Source: Flavobacteriaceae bacterium
GTDB lineage: Bacteria; Bacteroidota; Bacteroidia; Flavobacteriales; Flavobacteriaceae
Length of the DNA: 64,000 bases
Assembly: GCA_012959395.1 (NCBI GenBank)
Contig: DUDG01000018.1
Span: 1 to 64,000 of the forward strand
Direction: 5' to 3'
Of the stretch, positions 24,659-34,644 are shown piece by piece. Within the stretch, counting starts at the first letter, position 1. The number at the start of each line of letters is the position of its first letter. Made by a program: the position numbers and the translations under genes. A model generated the notes under the pieces. That model did not search any database. It was not told the DNA's origin and saw only the letters and a program-made list of their open reading frames with translations.

Positions 24659-27403
24659 ATGAAACTTAAATTTTATTTATCCTGTTTGACATTTTTGTTA
24701 GCCACTTTTTTCATGGTTAACGCTCAAACTAACACTGTAACAGGTAAGATTACAGATGGTGTTGAAACACTTTATGGAGTAAATGTACTTATTCAAGGCA
24801 CTACAACTGGTGTGATTACCGGGGATAATGGTGTATTTACACTATCATCTAAAAAAGATCTTCCTTGGACTTTAGAAATAAGCTCATTAGGTTTTCAAAA
24901 CCAGACTGTAAATGTAAATTCCACTTCAGATTTAATATCAATCACTCTATCATCAGGTGAATTATTAGATGAAGTAGTAATTTCTGGATCTAGAAAAGCA
25001 GAAAAAGCAATGAATGCTGCTTCTTCAATATCTGTTATAGGAACTAAAGAAATAGAAAATAAATCAGCTTTTAACTCTATGGCATTATTAGATGATGTGA
25101 TGGGAGTTCAAATTGACAAACAAGGTGCAAACAGAACTAATGTTACTTTAAGAGATAACGTAAGTATATTCACAACTTCTACTCTAGTAATGTTAGACTA
25201 TAGATCAATGGGTATTACTGGTGTTAATTTTTTTGATGCAGAGGCTAGTAATTTAAGTAACATTGACCTTGAAAGAATTGAGGTTGTTAGAGGACCAGCA
25301 TCAGCGTTATACGGACCAGGTGTTGGAGCTGGAGTTATACATTATTTAAGTAAAGATCCATTCAAACACCCTGGTACAACTATACTACTACAAAGTGGTG
25401 GTTTTGATAAAGCAGGAGATAAAAAAGGTTTTTTTATGAATTTTGATTTAAACATGTATAGAATGACTTTTAGACATGCTGCAAGTAATAAGGAAAAAAC
25501 TTTTGGTTATAAGTTCAATTTAAAATATCAAGAAAACGAAGATTTTGACCTACCTGAAAGTACAATTGCTCAATTTGCAGATGATATACTTGACCCTAGC
25601 GGAAGAGTAGTTAGGTCAATTGGAGGAAAGTGGCAAGAAAGAGCCTCATCTAGAGGAGCAGATGCCACACTTTATTATAGACCTTCTAATAATTTTTCTT
25701 TAACAACAGTAGCGGGAATTAATGAAGTTGCTGCTAACTTCCTAACTCCAGCAACTGGAGAAAGTAGAGCTACACAAAGACAAGCTTTTTTCCAAACTCG
25801 TATTCAAAGTAATAATTTATTTGCTCAATGGAATTATACTGATATTCAACCTCACAAAGCTGATAAATATAGCGGGTTTGGATATAGAGCTGGAGCGACA
25901 AGTGGAATAGCAAGTAGGCAATCTCAATTACAAATTCAATATGAATTAGCTTTTGATCAATTAAATACTAACATGTCTATTGGTGTGGAGCATAAAATGG
26001 CAACTTTTGACACTTCAAAAAGTGGAACATTTGGTAGAAACGAAGATAATGACGACTATAGAGTTTACGGAGCTTATTTTTCAACTAAAACAGACATTAC
26101 AGATAAATTAAACTTACAACTAGCTGGAAGATATGATAAGTTTCCTGCAATTGGAGAAAATTCATTTTCACCAAGAGTTGCTCTTGTTTATAAACCTAGT
26201 AATAGACACAGTATAAGAGCAACATTTAATAAAGCTTTTATTCCTCCTACTGCTTTAAATTTATATCTTGATCTGAAAGTTCAATCTCTTGCCTATGGAA
26301 ATGTATGGATATACGGAAATAGAGAAGCTCAGACTTTTAATAATATTCAAACTTCATGGTTAGTAGGAAATGGAGCACTACCAAAAAATGCAGGTATTGG
26401 AATGCCTCATGCAACAGCATTTGGTTTAGTAAATTCGTTTTTATTACCTGGCTTAGTAGGCACTCCACTCGCAGGTTTCATACCTTTCTTAGCTAGTCAG
26501 AACACATTAGCATCTGTAGCTGGTTTGGGTGGTTTCACAAATGGAGCGCTATTAACTTTAACTGGTACACCATTTGGTCCACTTGAAGATGGTGATAAAG
26601 GAACACTTCAATCTGAAACACACTATGAACTAGGATATAAAGGAATGTTATCTGATAATTTAACTTGGGGTTTCAACGTTTATAATGCACAAAAAGAAAA
26701 TTTTGTTTCTACGGTTCAGTTAAGTCCTCTAGTAGGATTACCTACTTTAGCTAGTGACTTAGCAGGAACATTAACACCATTTTTTACAGCTTCATTCACT
26801 CCAACATATGGGCCAGTATATGGAGCATATTTTGCTACGGTATTAGCTAATCAATACGCAGGAGTAGCAGGCTTGGTAGCTGCTGCAGGAGCTTTGGGTG
26901 TTATAGAAAGTGATCAAGCGCCTGAAGGTGGCGAACCTAGTATTATGATGGGTTACAAGAACTTTGGAAAGGTCAATTACTGGGGCTTTGAAACTGAAAT
27001 GAAATGGATAGCTAATGATAATTTAAGTTTATACGGAAATTATTCAGCAGTGAGTCAAACAACATTTGAAAAAGAAGATCTTGGTGATCTTACTCAAACT
27101 GGAACATGGTCGTTAAATCATGCTGCGCATAGAGTTAAAGCAGGAATGAAGTATGATTCAGGAAAATTTAATTTTGGAATGGCTTATAAATACGATGGTG
27201 GATTCGAAGCTAATATGGGTGCTTTTTATTCAGGAACAGTAGAAAGTAGAAATTTAGTAGATGCTAATTTTGGTTTTGATATAAACAAAAAAACTTCAGT
27301 AGGCCTAAACATTATCAACTTAATGGATAAGGAATACAGCATTTTCCCAAATATGGCTCAATTAGGCAGACAAGTGATAGTTTCTTTAAAACATGATTTT
27401 TAA
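24659..27403 (+). CDS. TonB-dependent outer-membrane receptor with hydrophobic loop segments
   Basis: A 914-residue receptor: signal peptide ending in V-N-A-Q, carboxypeptidase-like (CarbopepD_reg) domain about residues 25-100, plug domain about 110-235 (V-V-I-S-G-S-R, then V-V-R-G-P-A-S-A-L-Y-G-P-G), and a beta-barrel to the terminal phenylalanine. No SusD partner is next to it. Two segments, about residues 574-647 and 683-760, are dominated by Ala, Gly, Leu, Val, Phe and Pro. This is unusual for extracellular loops, which are normally polar. They suggest a hydrophobic ligand such as a lipid, sterol or terpenoid. The position in the middle of the catabolic island fits substrate uptake. Confidence 0.88.
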   Translation: MKLKFYLSCLTFLLATFFMVNAQTNTVTGKITDGVETLYGVNVLIQGTTTGVITGDNGVFTLSSKKDLPWTLEISSLGFQNQTVNVNSTSDLISITLSSGELLDEVVISGSRKAEKAMNAASSISVIGTKEIENKSAFNSMALLDDVMGVQIDKQGANRTNVTLRDNVSIFTTSTLVMLDYRSMGITGVNFFDAEASNLSNIDLERIEVVRGPASALYGPGVGAGVIHYLSKDPFKHPGTTILLQSGGFDKAGDKKGFFMNFDLNMYRMTFRHAASNKEKTFGYKFNLKYQENEDFDLPESTIAQFADDILDPSGRVVRSIGGKWQERASSRGADATLYYRPSNNFSLTTVAGINEVAANFLTPATGESRATQRQAFFQTRIQSNNLFAQWNYTDIQPHKADKYSGFGYRAGATSGIASRQSQLQIQYELAFDQLNTNMSIGVEHKMATFDTSKSGTFGRNEDNDDYRVYGAYFSTKTDITDKLNLQLAGRYDKFPAIGENSFSPRVALVYKPSNRHSIRATFNKAFIPPTALNLYLDLKVQSLAYGNVWIYGNREAQTFNNIQTSWLVGNGALPKNAGIGMPHATAFGLVNSFLLPGLVGTPLAGFIPFLASQNTLASVAGLGGFTNGALLTLTGTPFGPLEDGDKGTLQSETHYELGYKGMLSDNLTWGFNVYNAQKENFVSTVQLSPLVGLPTLASDLAGTLTPFFTASFTPTYGPVYGAYFATVLANQYAGVAGLVAAAGALGVIESDQAPEGGEPSIMMGYKNFGKVNYWGFETEMKWIANDNLSLYGNYSAVSQTTFEKEDLGDLTQTGTWSLNHAAHRVKAGMKYDSGKFNFGMAYKYDGGFEANMGAFYSGTVESRNLVDANFGFDINKKTSVGLNIINLMDKEYSIFPNMAQLGRQVIVSLKHDF

Positions 27404-27427
27404 GAACTTATAATTTATATTACAAAA

Positions 27428-27459
27428 AAAGAGCAATTAATTTTGCTCTTTTTTTTTAT
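27428..27459 (+). terminator. Intrinsic terminator after the TonB receptor gene
   Basis: AAAGAGCAA (27428-27436) pairs perfectly with TTGCTCTTT (27443-27451) across a TTAATT loop, followed by a long T run. It separates the receptor from the downstream oxygenase gene. Confidence 0.85.
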
Positions 27460-27534
27460 TTCAAAAACAACATTATAATTTTATATTAAGTAAATATTTA
27501 GGATATTTATAACAAATTCATTCATTTCAAAAAT

Positions 27535-28503
27535 ATGACAAAGCCAAAATTTATTGAACAATTAAATCTACCTGCAGTTGCAGCTCCAATGTTTTTAATT
27601 TCAGGGCCAGAACTGGTTTTAGAATGCTGTAAAAACGGAGTAGTAGGTACTTTCCCTGCTTTAAATCAAAGAACAAGTGAAGGCTTTGAAGAGTGGTTAA
27701 TTACCATTAAAAAAGAGTTAAATAATTTTGAAGAAGAAACAGGAAAAAAAGCAGCTCCTTATGGTGTAAACTTAATAGTTCACCATACAAACCCTAGAGT
27801 TCAAGCTGATTTAGCTCTGTGTGTTAAACACAAAGTGCCAATCATAATAACATCTCTTGGAGCTGTAAGTCAATTAGTTGATGCGGTCCATTCTTATGGA
27901 GGATTAGTTTTTCACGACGTAATAAAGAAAAGACATGCTGAAAAAGCAGCTGAAGCTGGTGTTGATGGACTGATATTAGTTGCTGCAGGTGCTGGAGGCC
28001 ACGGGGGAACGATAAACCCAATGTCTTTTATTTCTGAAATCAGATCTTTTTTTAATAAAATAATTTTACTTTCAGGTTGTATCTCAAATGGAAGGGATAT
28101 CGCCTCTGCTATACAAATGGGTGCTGATTTAGCTTATATGGGCACTAGATTCATAAATACAAAAGAAAGTATGGCCGAAGAAGGCTACAAAGAAATGATT
28201 ATTAACTCTAAAGCTAGCGATATTGTTTACACTGCTGCTGTTTCTGGAGTTGAAGCAAATTTTTTAAAACCCAGCTTGGAAGCTATGGGAATTACAGAAG
28301 AAATGTGGAGCAAAAAAGCAAAAATGGATTTTGGAAAAGAAATGGATACTGAAGCCAAAGCCTGGAAAACTATTTGGTCTGCTGGTCAAGGTGTAACATC
28401 TATAGAAGACTCACCAAGCTCTAAAGATTTAATTGATTCATTAAAAGAAGAGTTCACCTCTTCGATAAATAAACAAACTGAAATGCTTAAAAAATACAGT
28501 TAG
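27535..28503 (+). CDS. Nitronate monooxygenase-family flavoprotein
   Basis: A 322-residue TIM-barrel FMN protein. Landmarks are A-A-P-M-F-L-I-S-G-P-E near the N-terminus, G-V-N-L-I-V near residue 82, A-A-G-A-G-G-H-G-G near 160 and Q-M-G-A-D-L-A-Y-M-G-T-R-F near 200. They fit the NMO/2-nitropropane dioxygenase group. Many family members are not nitronate oxidases, and in steroid and fatty-acid clusters their substrate is unknown. A paralogue occurs at 43969-44934. Its stop overlaps the stop of the convergent CoA-transferase gene. Confidence 0.85.
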   Translation: MTKPKFIEQLNLPAVAAPMFLISGPELVLECCKNGVVGTFPALNQRTSEGFEEWLITIKKELNNFEEETGKKAAPYGVNLIVHHTNPRVQADLALCVKHKVPIIITSLGAVSQLVDAVHSYGGLVFHDVIKKRHAEKAAEAGVDGLILVAAGAGGHGGTINPMSFISEIRSFFNKIILLSGCISNGRDIASAIQMGADLAYMGTRFINTKESMAEEGYKEMIINSKASDIVYTAAVSGVEANFLKPSLEAMGITEEMWSKKAKMDFGKEMDTEAKAWKTIWSAGQGVTSIEDSPSSKDLIDSLKEEFTSSINKQTEMLKKYS

Positions 28504-29156
28504 TTGATTTTCATTTCAGGAATATCCCCTGTAATAATTAATTTACCTTCAGTTGCCTTTTTAATAGTTTCAATTGAGACTCCAGGCGCTCGTTCAATAA
28601 GTTGAAATCCTGCAGAGGTTATCTCTAAAACTGCCAAATTTGTAACGATTTTCTTAACACAACTTAATCCTGTTAAAGGAAGTGAGCATTTTTTTAAAAG
28701 CTTAGATTCTCCTGCTTTATTAGTATGCATCATAGCAACTATAATATTCTCAGCAGAAGCAACTAAATCCATAGCGCCACCCATACCTTTTACCATTTTA
28801 CCAGGTATTTTCCAGTTTGCAATATCTCCATTCTCAGAAACCTCCATAGCTCCTAAAATAGTAAGGTCAACATGCTTACCTCTAATCATTGAAAAACTAC
28901 TTGCAGAATCAAAAAAACTAGCACCTGGTAGTGTTGTAATGGTTTGTTTTCCTGCATTAATAATATCTGCATCTACTTCCTCATCATAAGGAAATGGCCC
29001 CATTCCAAGTAAGCCATTTTCACTTTGAAATTCCACATCAATATCTTTATTTATATAATTTGCAACTAGAGTTGGAATACCTATTCCTAAATTCACATAA
29101 TATCGATCTTTTACTTCCTTTGCTATTCTTTTAGCTATGCCGATTTTATCTAACAT
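28500..29156 (-). CDS. scoB: 3-oxoacid CoA-transferase, subunit B
   Basis: A 218-residue protein with the start block I-A-K-R-I-A-K-E and G-I-G-I-P-T-L, the active-site glutamate in S-E-N-G-L-L-G-M-G, and the end block G-V-S-I-E-T-I-K-K-A-T. The presence of the glutamate argues for a real CoA-transferase over the related IpdB-type hydrolases. It starts at the stop of subunit A (one-base overlap). Likely reaction: acetoacetate plus succinyl-CoA to acetoacetyl-CoA. Confidence 0.88.
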   Translation of the reverse strand: MLDKIGIAKRIAKEVKDRYYVNLGIGIPTLVANYINKDIDVEFQSENGLLGMGPFPYDEEVDADIINAGKQTITTLPGASFFDSASSFSMIRGKHVDLTILGAMEVSENGDIANWKIPGKMVKGMGGAMDLVASAENIIVAMMHTNKAGESKLLKKCSLPLTGLSCVKKIVTNLAVLEITSAGFQLIERAPGVSIETIKKATEGKLIITGDIPEMKIN

Positions 29157-29854
29157 TATCTTTTGGTTATTGTTCGTTGTTCAATTCTCTTTTCATAATT
29201 ATTGCCTTGAAATATTCTTTGAATAAATATTCCTGAAATATGTATTTCATTAGGATCAAGCTCTCCCGCTGGATAGAGTTCTTCTACTTCTGCAATAGTA
29301 ATTTTAGCTGAACCACACATATTAGGATTGAAATTTCTAGCAGTTCCTTTAAAAATCAAGTTACCTGCTTCATCACCTTTCCAAGCTTTTACCATTGAAA
29401 AATCGGCATTAAAAGCAGTTTCCATTAAATGCATCTTTCCATCAAATTCTCTTGATTCCTTACCTTCTCCAATTTCAGTTCCATATCCTGCTGGTGTGTA
29501 AAATGCAGGAATCCCTGCTTGTGCAGCTCTGCATCTTTCTGCTAATGATCCTTGAGGAATTAAATCAACTATTAATTCGCCACTTAACATTTGTCTTTCA
29601 AACTCATTGTTTTCACCTACATAAGAAGAAATCATTTTACCAATTTGTTTGTCTTTTAACAATAAACCAAGTCCAAAATCATCAACTCCAGCATTATTTG
29701 AAATACAAGTAAGGTTTTTAACTCCTAGTTTTACAAGCTGAGCAATAGAGTTTTCGGGAATGCCACAAAGACCAAATCCTCCAAGCATAAGAGTCATATT
29801 GTCTTTAATTCCAGTTAAAGCTTCTTGGGCATTTAAAACTTTTTTATTTATCAT
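29156..29854 (-). CDS. scoA: 3-oxoacid CoA-transferase, subunit A
   Basis: A 232-residue protein with the CoA-binding [11 protein letters not shown] motif (residues 21-31), S-N-N-A-G near 53, and T-P-A-G-Y-G-T near 119, standard for the alpha subunit. It pairs with the gene at 28500. Leucine breakdown and thiolysis of odd ketone bodies both yield acetoacetate, which this enzyme activates. The acetyl-CoA acetyltransferase at 31259 could then split the product. Confidence 0.88.
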   Translation of the reverse strand: MINKKVLNAQEALTGIKDNMTLMLGGFGLCGIPENSIAQLVKLGVKNLTCISNNAGVDDFGLGLLLKDKQIGKMISSYVGENNEFERQMLSGELIVDLIPQGSLAERCRAAQAGIPAFYTPAGYGTEIGEGKESREFDGKMHLMETAFNADFSMVKAWKGDEAGNLIFKGTARNFNPNMCGSAKITIAEVEELYPAGELDPNEIHISGIFIQRIFQGNNYEKRIEQRTITKR

Positions 29855-29909
29855 ATCTAAAAATATTAAACTTCTGAACGAAGCTTACAACACCTCTATA
29901 AATTAATAT

Positions 29910-31088
29910 CTAATGCAATAGACCCTTGCTAATAACCATCTTTCGAACTTCTGTGGTTCCTGCCCCAATTTCCAATAATTTACTGGCTCGATATAAGCGA
30001 TTAGCTTCACTTTCCCACATATAGCCCATGCCGCCATGGATCTGGACTGTTTCATCTAAAACTTTATTGCATGTACTAGCAGCATGCATCACCGATGCGG
30101 CTGTATTCATATGGATTTGCCCTCTTCCCCCATCTTTTTTATCAATTGTATCACATTCTGATAATACAGTGTACACCAATGCACGCACCGATTGTACCCA
30201 GGTATACATATCTGCTAGTTTAGATTGAATCATTTGAAAACTAGAAATAGGTTTTCCAAATTGTTCCCTAATTTTAGCATATTCAATAGAAATTTCTAAA
30301 GCTCTTTCACTAATACCTAGAGATATAGGTGCAATCATAGCTCGTTCAAAATCAAGCCCATTCATTACAGTTATATGACCTTCACCTTCTTTCCCTATCA
30401 TGTTTATTGCTGGCACTCTGAAATCTTCAAAAAACAATTCATTTGTTTGACTTCCTCTAAAACCCATTTTTTTCAATTTTGAGATAATCTTAAATCCAGG
30501 GTTATTAGTTTCTACAACAAAAGCCGTAATACCTTTATTGGCTTTCTTAAAATCTGTTTTTGTATACACTAAAATTATATCTGCAATTGATCCATTTGTA
30601 ATATATGTTTTGCTGCCATTTAAAATATAATGATCCCCGTCTTTTACAGCAGAAGTTCGCATAGATCCCAAAACATCTGAACCTGCTCCTGGCTCAGTTA
30701 AACCTAAAGCGCCTATTAATTCTCCTGAACACAGTCCAGGAATGTACTTTTCTCGAATATATTGTGAACCATTTCGGTAAATATTATCTAAACATAAATT
30801 TTCATGTGCCACCCAACTTAAAGCAATAGCGTGATTCCATCGACCAAATGCTTGACAAACCAAACCCGCTTGCAAATAACTCATTCCGGCACCTCCATGT
30901 TTAGTATCAACAGTTAAGCCTATAAAACCTGCATCACCCATTTTTTTAAAAATACCTTCAGGCCACCATTCTTCATTATCCATTTTTTCAGCTAAAGGAT
31001 ATAGTTCCTTTTTTCCAAATTGGTCAGCAGCATCTAAAATTGCTTTCTGTTCTTCATTTAAACCGAATTGATTTGTTCTTGAATACAT
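29910..31088 (-). CDS. Acyl-CoA dehydrogenase, isovaleryl-CoA dehydrogenase type
   Basis: A 392-residue acyl-CoA dehydrogenase with L-T-E-P-G-A-G-S-D near residue 130, S-K-T-Y-I-T-N-G near 165 and Q-I-H-G-G-M-G-Y near 350. At the usual C-terminal site it has I-G-A-G-T-T-E-V (Gly, not Glu), while G-L-D-F-E-R near 248 keeps a glutamate where isovaleryl-CoA dehydrogenase has its catalytic base. So isovaleryl- or another branched acyl-CoA is likely. It is divergent from the thiolase at 31259. Confidence 0.83.
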   Translation of the reverse strand: MYSRTNQFGLNEEQKAILDAADQFGKKELYPLAEKMDNEEWWPEGIFKKMGDAGFIGLTVDTKHGGAGMSYLQAGLVCQAFGRWNHAIALSWVAHENLCLDNIYRNGSQYIREKYIPGLCSGELIGALGLTEPGAGSDVLGSMRTSAVKDGDHYILNGSKTYITNGSIADIILVYTKTDFKKANKGITAFVVETNNPGFKIISKLKKMGFRGSQTNELFFEDFRVPAINMIGKEGEGHITVMNGLDFERAMIAPISLGISERALEISIEYAKIREQFGKPISSFQMIQSKLADMYTWVQSVRALVYTVLSECDTIDKKDGGRGQIHMNTAASVMHAASTCNKVLDETVQIHGGMGYMWESEANRLYRASKLLEIGAGTTEVRKMVISKGLLH

Positions 31089-31258
31089 TGTTTAAATATT
31101 ATTACGTGTAATATTAAAATTAATTTTTATAAATACCTATACAGTTCTATGATTATAGTATAAATATAATTTATTAAAGCAGCAAGTGTTAATTAAACTT
31201 TAAGTATTTAATTAATCCAAATTAGATTAATTTTATATATTAAATAAATTAAAATATC

Positions 31259-32443
31259 ATGACAAAGAATGAAGTATATATCGTTTCTGCTGTTCGCACA
31301 CCATTAGGTAGTTTTGGAGGTGTTTTTGCAAATATACCAGCTACCGAACTTGGTGCTACAGCTATAAAAGGAGCATTAAATAAAGCTAATGTTAATCCAA
31401 TAAATATCAATGAAGTGTTAATGGGTAACGTTTGTTCCGCTAATTTGGGACAAGCACCTGCTCGACAAGCAGCTTTAGCTGCTGGTATTCCCGCTACTGT
31501 ACCTTGCACAACAATTAACAAAGTATGTTCTTCTGGTGCAAAATCAATTATGTTTGCTGCTCAAAGTATATTATTAGGTCATGCTGATGTTTTAGTAGCT
31601 GGAGGCATGGAGAATATGTCTGCTGTCCCATATTACGTACCAAAAGCTAGATACGGATATAAATATGGTAATGCAGTATTGATTGATGGTTTGCATAAAG
31701 ATGGATTACTTGATCCGTATGATGAAATAGCAATGGGGGTATTTGCGGATAAAACAGCTGCTAAATATGAGATTTCTAGAGAAGAACAAGATGCTTATGC
31801 GATTCGTTCATATAAAAATTCAGCGGCAGCTAATGAAAATGGGGTTTTCGCTAATGAAATAGTAAGCGTGACTGTTCCACAAAGAAGAGGAGAACCATTG
31901 ACAATCAAAGAGGATGAAGAATACAAAAATGTAAAATTCGAAAAAATTCCACAATTGCGAGCGGCATTTAGTAAAGACGGAACAGTTACCGCTGCCAATG
32001 CTTCAACAATTAATGACGGGGCATCCGCATTGATTTTGGCAAGCACTAAAGCTGTCAAAAAATATGACTTAAAACCAATTTCTAAGATTTTATCTTTTGC
32101 TGATGCAGCTCAGGAACCTCAATGGTTTACAACTGCTCCAACCATAGCAGCACCAAAAGCATTAAAATTAGCTAAAATGACAACTTCTGATGTAGATTTT
32201 TTTGAAGTAAATGAAGCCTTTTCTGTAGTTCCGTTAGCATTTAATAAAATACTAGATATTGATATTAACAAAGTAAACGTTCACGGAGGAGCTGTTTCAA
32301 TGGGTCATCCATTAGGAGCATCAGGAGCAAGAATTGTGACCACTTTAAGCAATGTCTTGCAATCTAAAAACGCAACAGTAGGATGTGCGGTAATTTGTAA
32401 TGGTGGCGGTGGTGCTAGTTCTATTGTAATTGAAAAATTATAA
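31259..32443 (+). CDS. Acetyl-CoA C-acetyltransferase (thiolase)
   Basis: A 394-residue biosynthetic/degradative type II thiolase: S-A-V-R-T-P-L-G-S-F-G at the N-terminus, acylated Cys in N-K-V-C-S-S-G-A-K near 90, G-G-A-V-S-M-G-H-P-L-G near 345, and C-N-G-G-G-G near 380. Interconverts acetoacetyl-CoA and two acetyl-CoA. It is 46 bases upstream of the hydroxylase gene. A candidate regulatory half-palindrome lies in that gap. Confidence 0.9.
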   Translation: MTKNEVYIVSAVRTPLGSFGGVFANIPATELGATAIKGALNKANVNPININEVLMGNVCSANLGQAPARQAALAAGIPATVPCTTINKVCSSGAKSIMFAAQSILLGHADVLVAGGMENMSAVPYYVPKARYGYKYGNAVLIDGLHKDGLLDPYDEIAMGVFADKTAAKYEISREEQDAYAIRSYKNSAAANENGVFANEIVSVTVPQRRGEPLTIKEDEEYKNVKFEKIPQLRAAFSKDGTVTAANASTINDGASALILASTKAVKKYDLKPISKILSFADAAQEPQWFTTAPTIAAPKALKLAKMTTSDVDFFEVNEAFSVVPLAFNKILDIDINKVNVHGGAVSMGHPLGASGARIVTTLSNVLQSKNATVGCAVICNGGGGASSIVIEKL

Positions 32444-32460
32444 AATTCTAAATATACTAA

Positions 32461-32478
32461 TTAGTATTTTTTTAATAT
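32461..32478. promoter_or_regulatory. Candidate operator half-site (TTAGTA-TTTTTT-TAATAT)
   Basis: The left arm and spacer equal the site at 18945, and the right arm keeps 4 of 6 positions. It is 12 bases before the hydroxylase start at 32490, also preceded by TACTAA on the left. Alone it would be unconvincing; it is listed because of the related sites. Confidence 0.3.
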
Positions 32479-32489
32479 TTTTATAAATT

Positions 32490-33371
32490 ATGGATAACGA
32501 AAGTATTAGCAAACTAATTCCTGTAATAATTCTTGTAATTTTAGGAATCGTTGAGTCTTTTGGTGGATTATATTTTAATGATAACAGATCAAAAAATGAT
32601 TTAACTATTGAATTAGTATGTTTAACTATCCTTCCAACATTAATTCAACCTGCTATTTTAACTTTTGTTCTATTTATAATGGATTCATGGTTTTCTATTT
32701 ATGAAGACTTTTTTATTAATTCATTTTTTTTATGGCATGTTATAGCTTTTTTAATCCTTGATGATCTTACTCAGTATTTATGGCATAGATTTTCACATGA
32801 AAATGCATTTATGTGGAAACTTCATAGACCTCATCATGTTGTAGAAGAAATGGGTGTTTTGGTTACCTATAGAAATGCTTTTTTATATTACGCTTTTATG
32901 CCAGGAATATGGTTTTCAGGTATCCTAATATTCTTAGGAATGACAGAGGTTTTTCTCTATTATCTTCCTATCAAAGTTACGGTAATATTGCTAGCTCATA
33001 GTGAAATAAAATGGGATAGATTTTTATATAAATATAAAATTTTACATCCATTAGCTTGGATTGTAGAAAGAACTATCTCCACCCCTTGCACACATTATGC
33101 TCATCATGGATTAACTTCCGAAGATGGTGTATCAAATCCAAATGGAAACTATGGAAATTTATTGTTTTTTTGGGATGTTTTATTTGGAACAGCCAAGATT
33201 ACTAGAAAATACCCTACAAAATTTGGAGCATGGAATAAAATGAAAGAGCCCTGGTATGTTCAATTATTTTTTCCTTTAATTAAATCAAAAGATAGTAGAA
33301 GCGAGCTACATTCAATAAAAACCGACGTAGATTACGATCCGTCTAAAGACTACAAAGATTTTATAGTATAA
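32490..33371 (+). CDS. Sterol desaturase / fatty-acid hydroxylase family membrane protein
   Basis: A 293-residue integral membrane protein with three to five hydrophobic segments and the three di-iron histidine boxes: H-R-F-S-H (residues 99-103), H-R-P-H-H (112-116) and H-Y-A-H-H near 207. An Asp-Asp at 91-92 precedes box one. Enzymes of this family hydroxylate or desaturate C-H bonds of sterols, fatty acids and carotenoids at the membrane using O2. In this island it could start the attack on a saturated hydrophobic substrate. It heads a long rightward gene series. Confidence 0.85.
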   Translation: MDNESISKLIPVIILVILGIVESFGGLYFNDNRSKNDLTIELVCLTILPTLIQPAILTFVLFIMDSWFSIYEDFFINSFFLWHVIAFLILDDLTQYLWHRFSHENAFMWKLHRPHHVVEEMGVLVTYRNAFLYYAFMPGIWFSGILIFLGMTEVFLYYLPIKVTVILLAHSEIKWDRFLYKYKILHPLAWIVERTISTPCTHYAHHGLTSEDGVSNPNGNYGNLLFFWDVLFGTAKITRKYPTKFGAWNKMKEPWYVQLFFPLIKSKDSRSELHSIKTDVDYDPSKDYKDFIV

Positions 33372-33396
33372 AAAAATCATAATCAATGAAGCTAAT

Positions 33397-34629
33397 ATGA
33401 ATAAAAATTCATTTACTTTAATAACACTAATAACCCTTTTATTAGTTAGTTGCGACACAGGATTCAACAAAACAAAACAATGTAATATAACCCCATTAAA
33501 TGGAACGGACACTTATTGGGCAGAATATTTGGGACACGACCAAACCATGGATTTTTGGCCAGACAAATTTGTAAATTATTGGATGGTTGTTGTTAATAAA
33601 AACGACTTTCCGAATATTGGATTTAAAATTCAAGGAGAATTTCCAAAGGCAAGATATTTTAGTTACAATGTTTATGGGGAAGATAGAAATTCCACTGCAT
33701 CCCTATTCGATACACAAATAAAAGCTGAAAATTGTTCTGCAAATCCATTCAAAAATCAAGAAAAAGAAACTTCAGTGGACAAAAATCTATATACGCTTTT
33801 TGTAGTTCCAGAGTCAGTTTCTGAATTTGACAAGAACGATAATGTATTGAAATTTATAGACGGCGAAGAAGAAATTAGCTTAGCTCTCCGATATTATGTT
33901 CCATTCGAAGGAGACCGAGCTGGAGTAGGTTTACCCAAGATTGAAGTATTTGATTTAGACTCAAAAGAGTCTGTAACGATTCCTAAAACAAACAGTTCGT
34001 TAATGGTGACTCCACAAATACTAGGTAGAATTAATGCTCAGTATTCTCTTCAAATAGATAATAATGTTCGCTTTTATCGGGGTGATCCAACAGGACTTTA
34101 TCCAAATAACGACAACCAATATGTGCGTACTTTTTTAAATTACGATGACGATGATGTTTATATTATTAGGTGGAAAGTACCAACCTTTCCAAAAAACAGT
34201 TCAGAATTTGATAGTGTTGAGGTTCGTTATTCTTCAATAAATTTAGGAGATAACATTACCAATAATTTTGATGGAATTTACGACACCCAATACAAACTAG
34301 ATAAAGATGGCTTTGTAACTCTTGTGATTGCGGATGAAATACCCGAAATAAGAAAAAAAGCAGAAACTGCAGGATATAATTTTATGCCTTGGACTATACC
34401 AGGTAACAGGGGATATTTAATATATCGAAACCTTTTACCAAAAGAAGGAATCAATGCTGCTTATATATTAAATAGAGTTCCTCTTCCTAGTTTTGAAACG
34501 AACCAATCACATGTAATAACCCATGATGCTAAAAATTATATTGGAGCTTATGCACCTACTGGTCTTCGGATGACTAAAGATAAATATTTAACTGATTTTG
34601 GAGGGTTTAATCATAAACTCCAAGAGTAA
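33397..34629 (+). CDS. Lipoprotein of unknown function, possibly DUF1254/DUF1214-related
   Basis: A 410-residue protein with a lipoprotein signal (L-L-V-S-C near residue 19). Motifs such as N-Y-W-M-V-V-V-N, A-R-Y-F-S-Y-N-V-Y-G-E-D and L-A-L-R-Y-Y-V-P resemble the W-S-x-T-x-Y-G-x-D and L-R-L-Y blocks of the DUF1214 protein encoded at 35673. A common beta-fold is therefore possible. It would be anchored in the periplasm. I do not recognise a catalytic motif. It lies 26 bases after the hydroxylase gene and 16 bases before the MBL-fold gene. Confidence 0.55.
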   Translation: MNKNSFTLITLITLLLVSCDTGFNKTKQCNITPLNGTDTYWAEYLGHDQTMDFWPDKFVNYWMVVVNKNDFPNIGFKIQGEFPKARYFSYNVYGEDRNSTASLFDTQIKAENCSANPFKNQEKETSVDKNLYTLFVVPESVSEFDKNDNVLKFIDGEEEISLALRYYVPFEGDRAGVGLPKIEVFDLDSKESVTIPKTNSSLMVTPQILGRINAQYSLQIDNNVRFYRGDPTGLYPNNDNQYVRTFLNYDDDDVYIIRWKVPTFPKNSSEFDSVEVRYSSINLGDNITNNFDGIYDTQYKLDKDGFVTLVIADEIPEIRKKAETAGYNFMPWTIPGNRGYLIYRNLLPKEGINAAYILNRVPLPSFETNQSHVITHDAKNYIGAYAPTGLRMTKDKYLTDFGGFNHKLQE

Positions 34630-34644
34630 AATTAAAATTCCAAA

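Noticed and set aside
27535-28503. Nitronate detoxification as the role of the NMO-like proteins
   Set aside because: The context is CoA-ester catabolism and many family members have other activities. The family name is kept, the reaction is not claimed.
28500-29854. IpdAB-type ring-opening hydrolase of steroid catabolism
   Set aside because: The B subunit keeps the S-E-N-G active-site glutamate, and both subunits match ordinary 3-oxoacid CoA-transferases. It therefore gives no support for steroid ring cleavage.
31089-31258. Palindrome ATTAC-GT-GTAAT and a weak TATAGTATAAATATAA match in the divergent promoter region
   Set aside because: The first is only 12 bp and the second matches the TTAGTA-N6-TACTAA pattern in too few positions. 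Both could be chance in AT-rich DNA.
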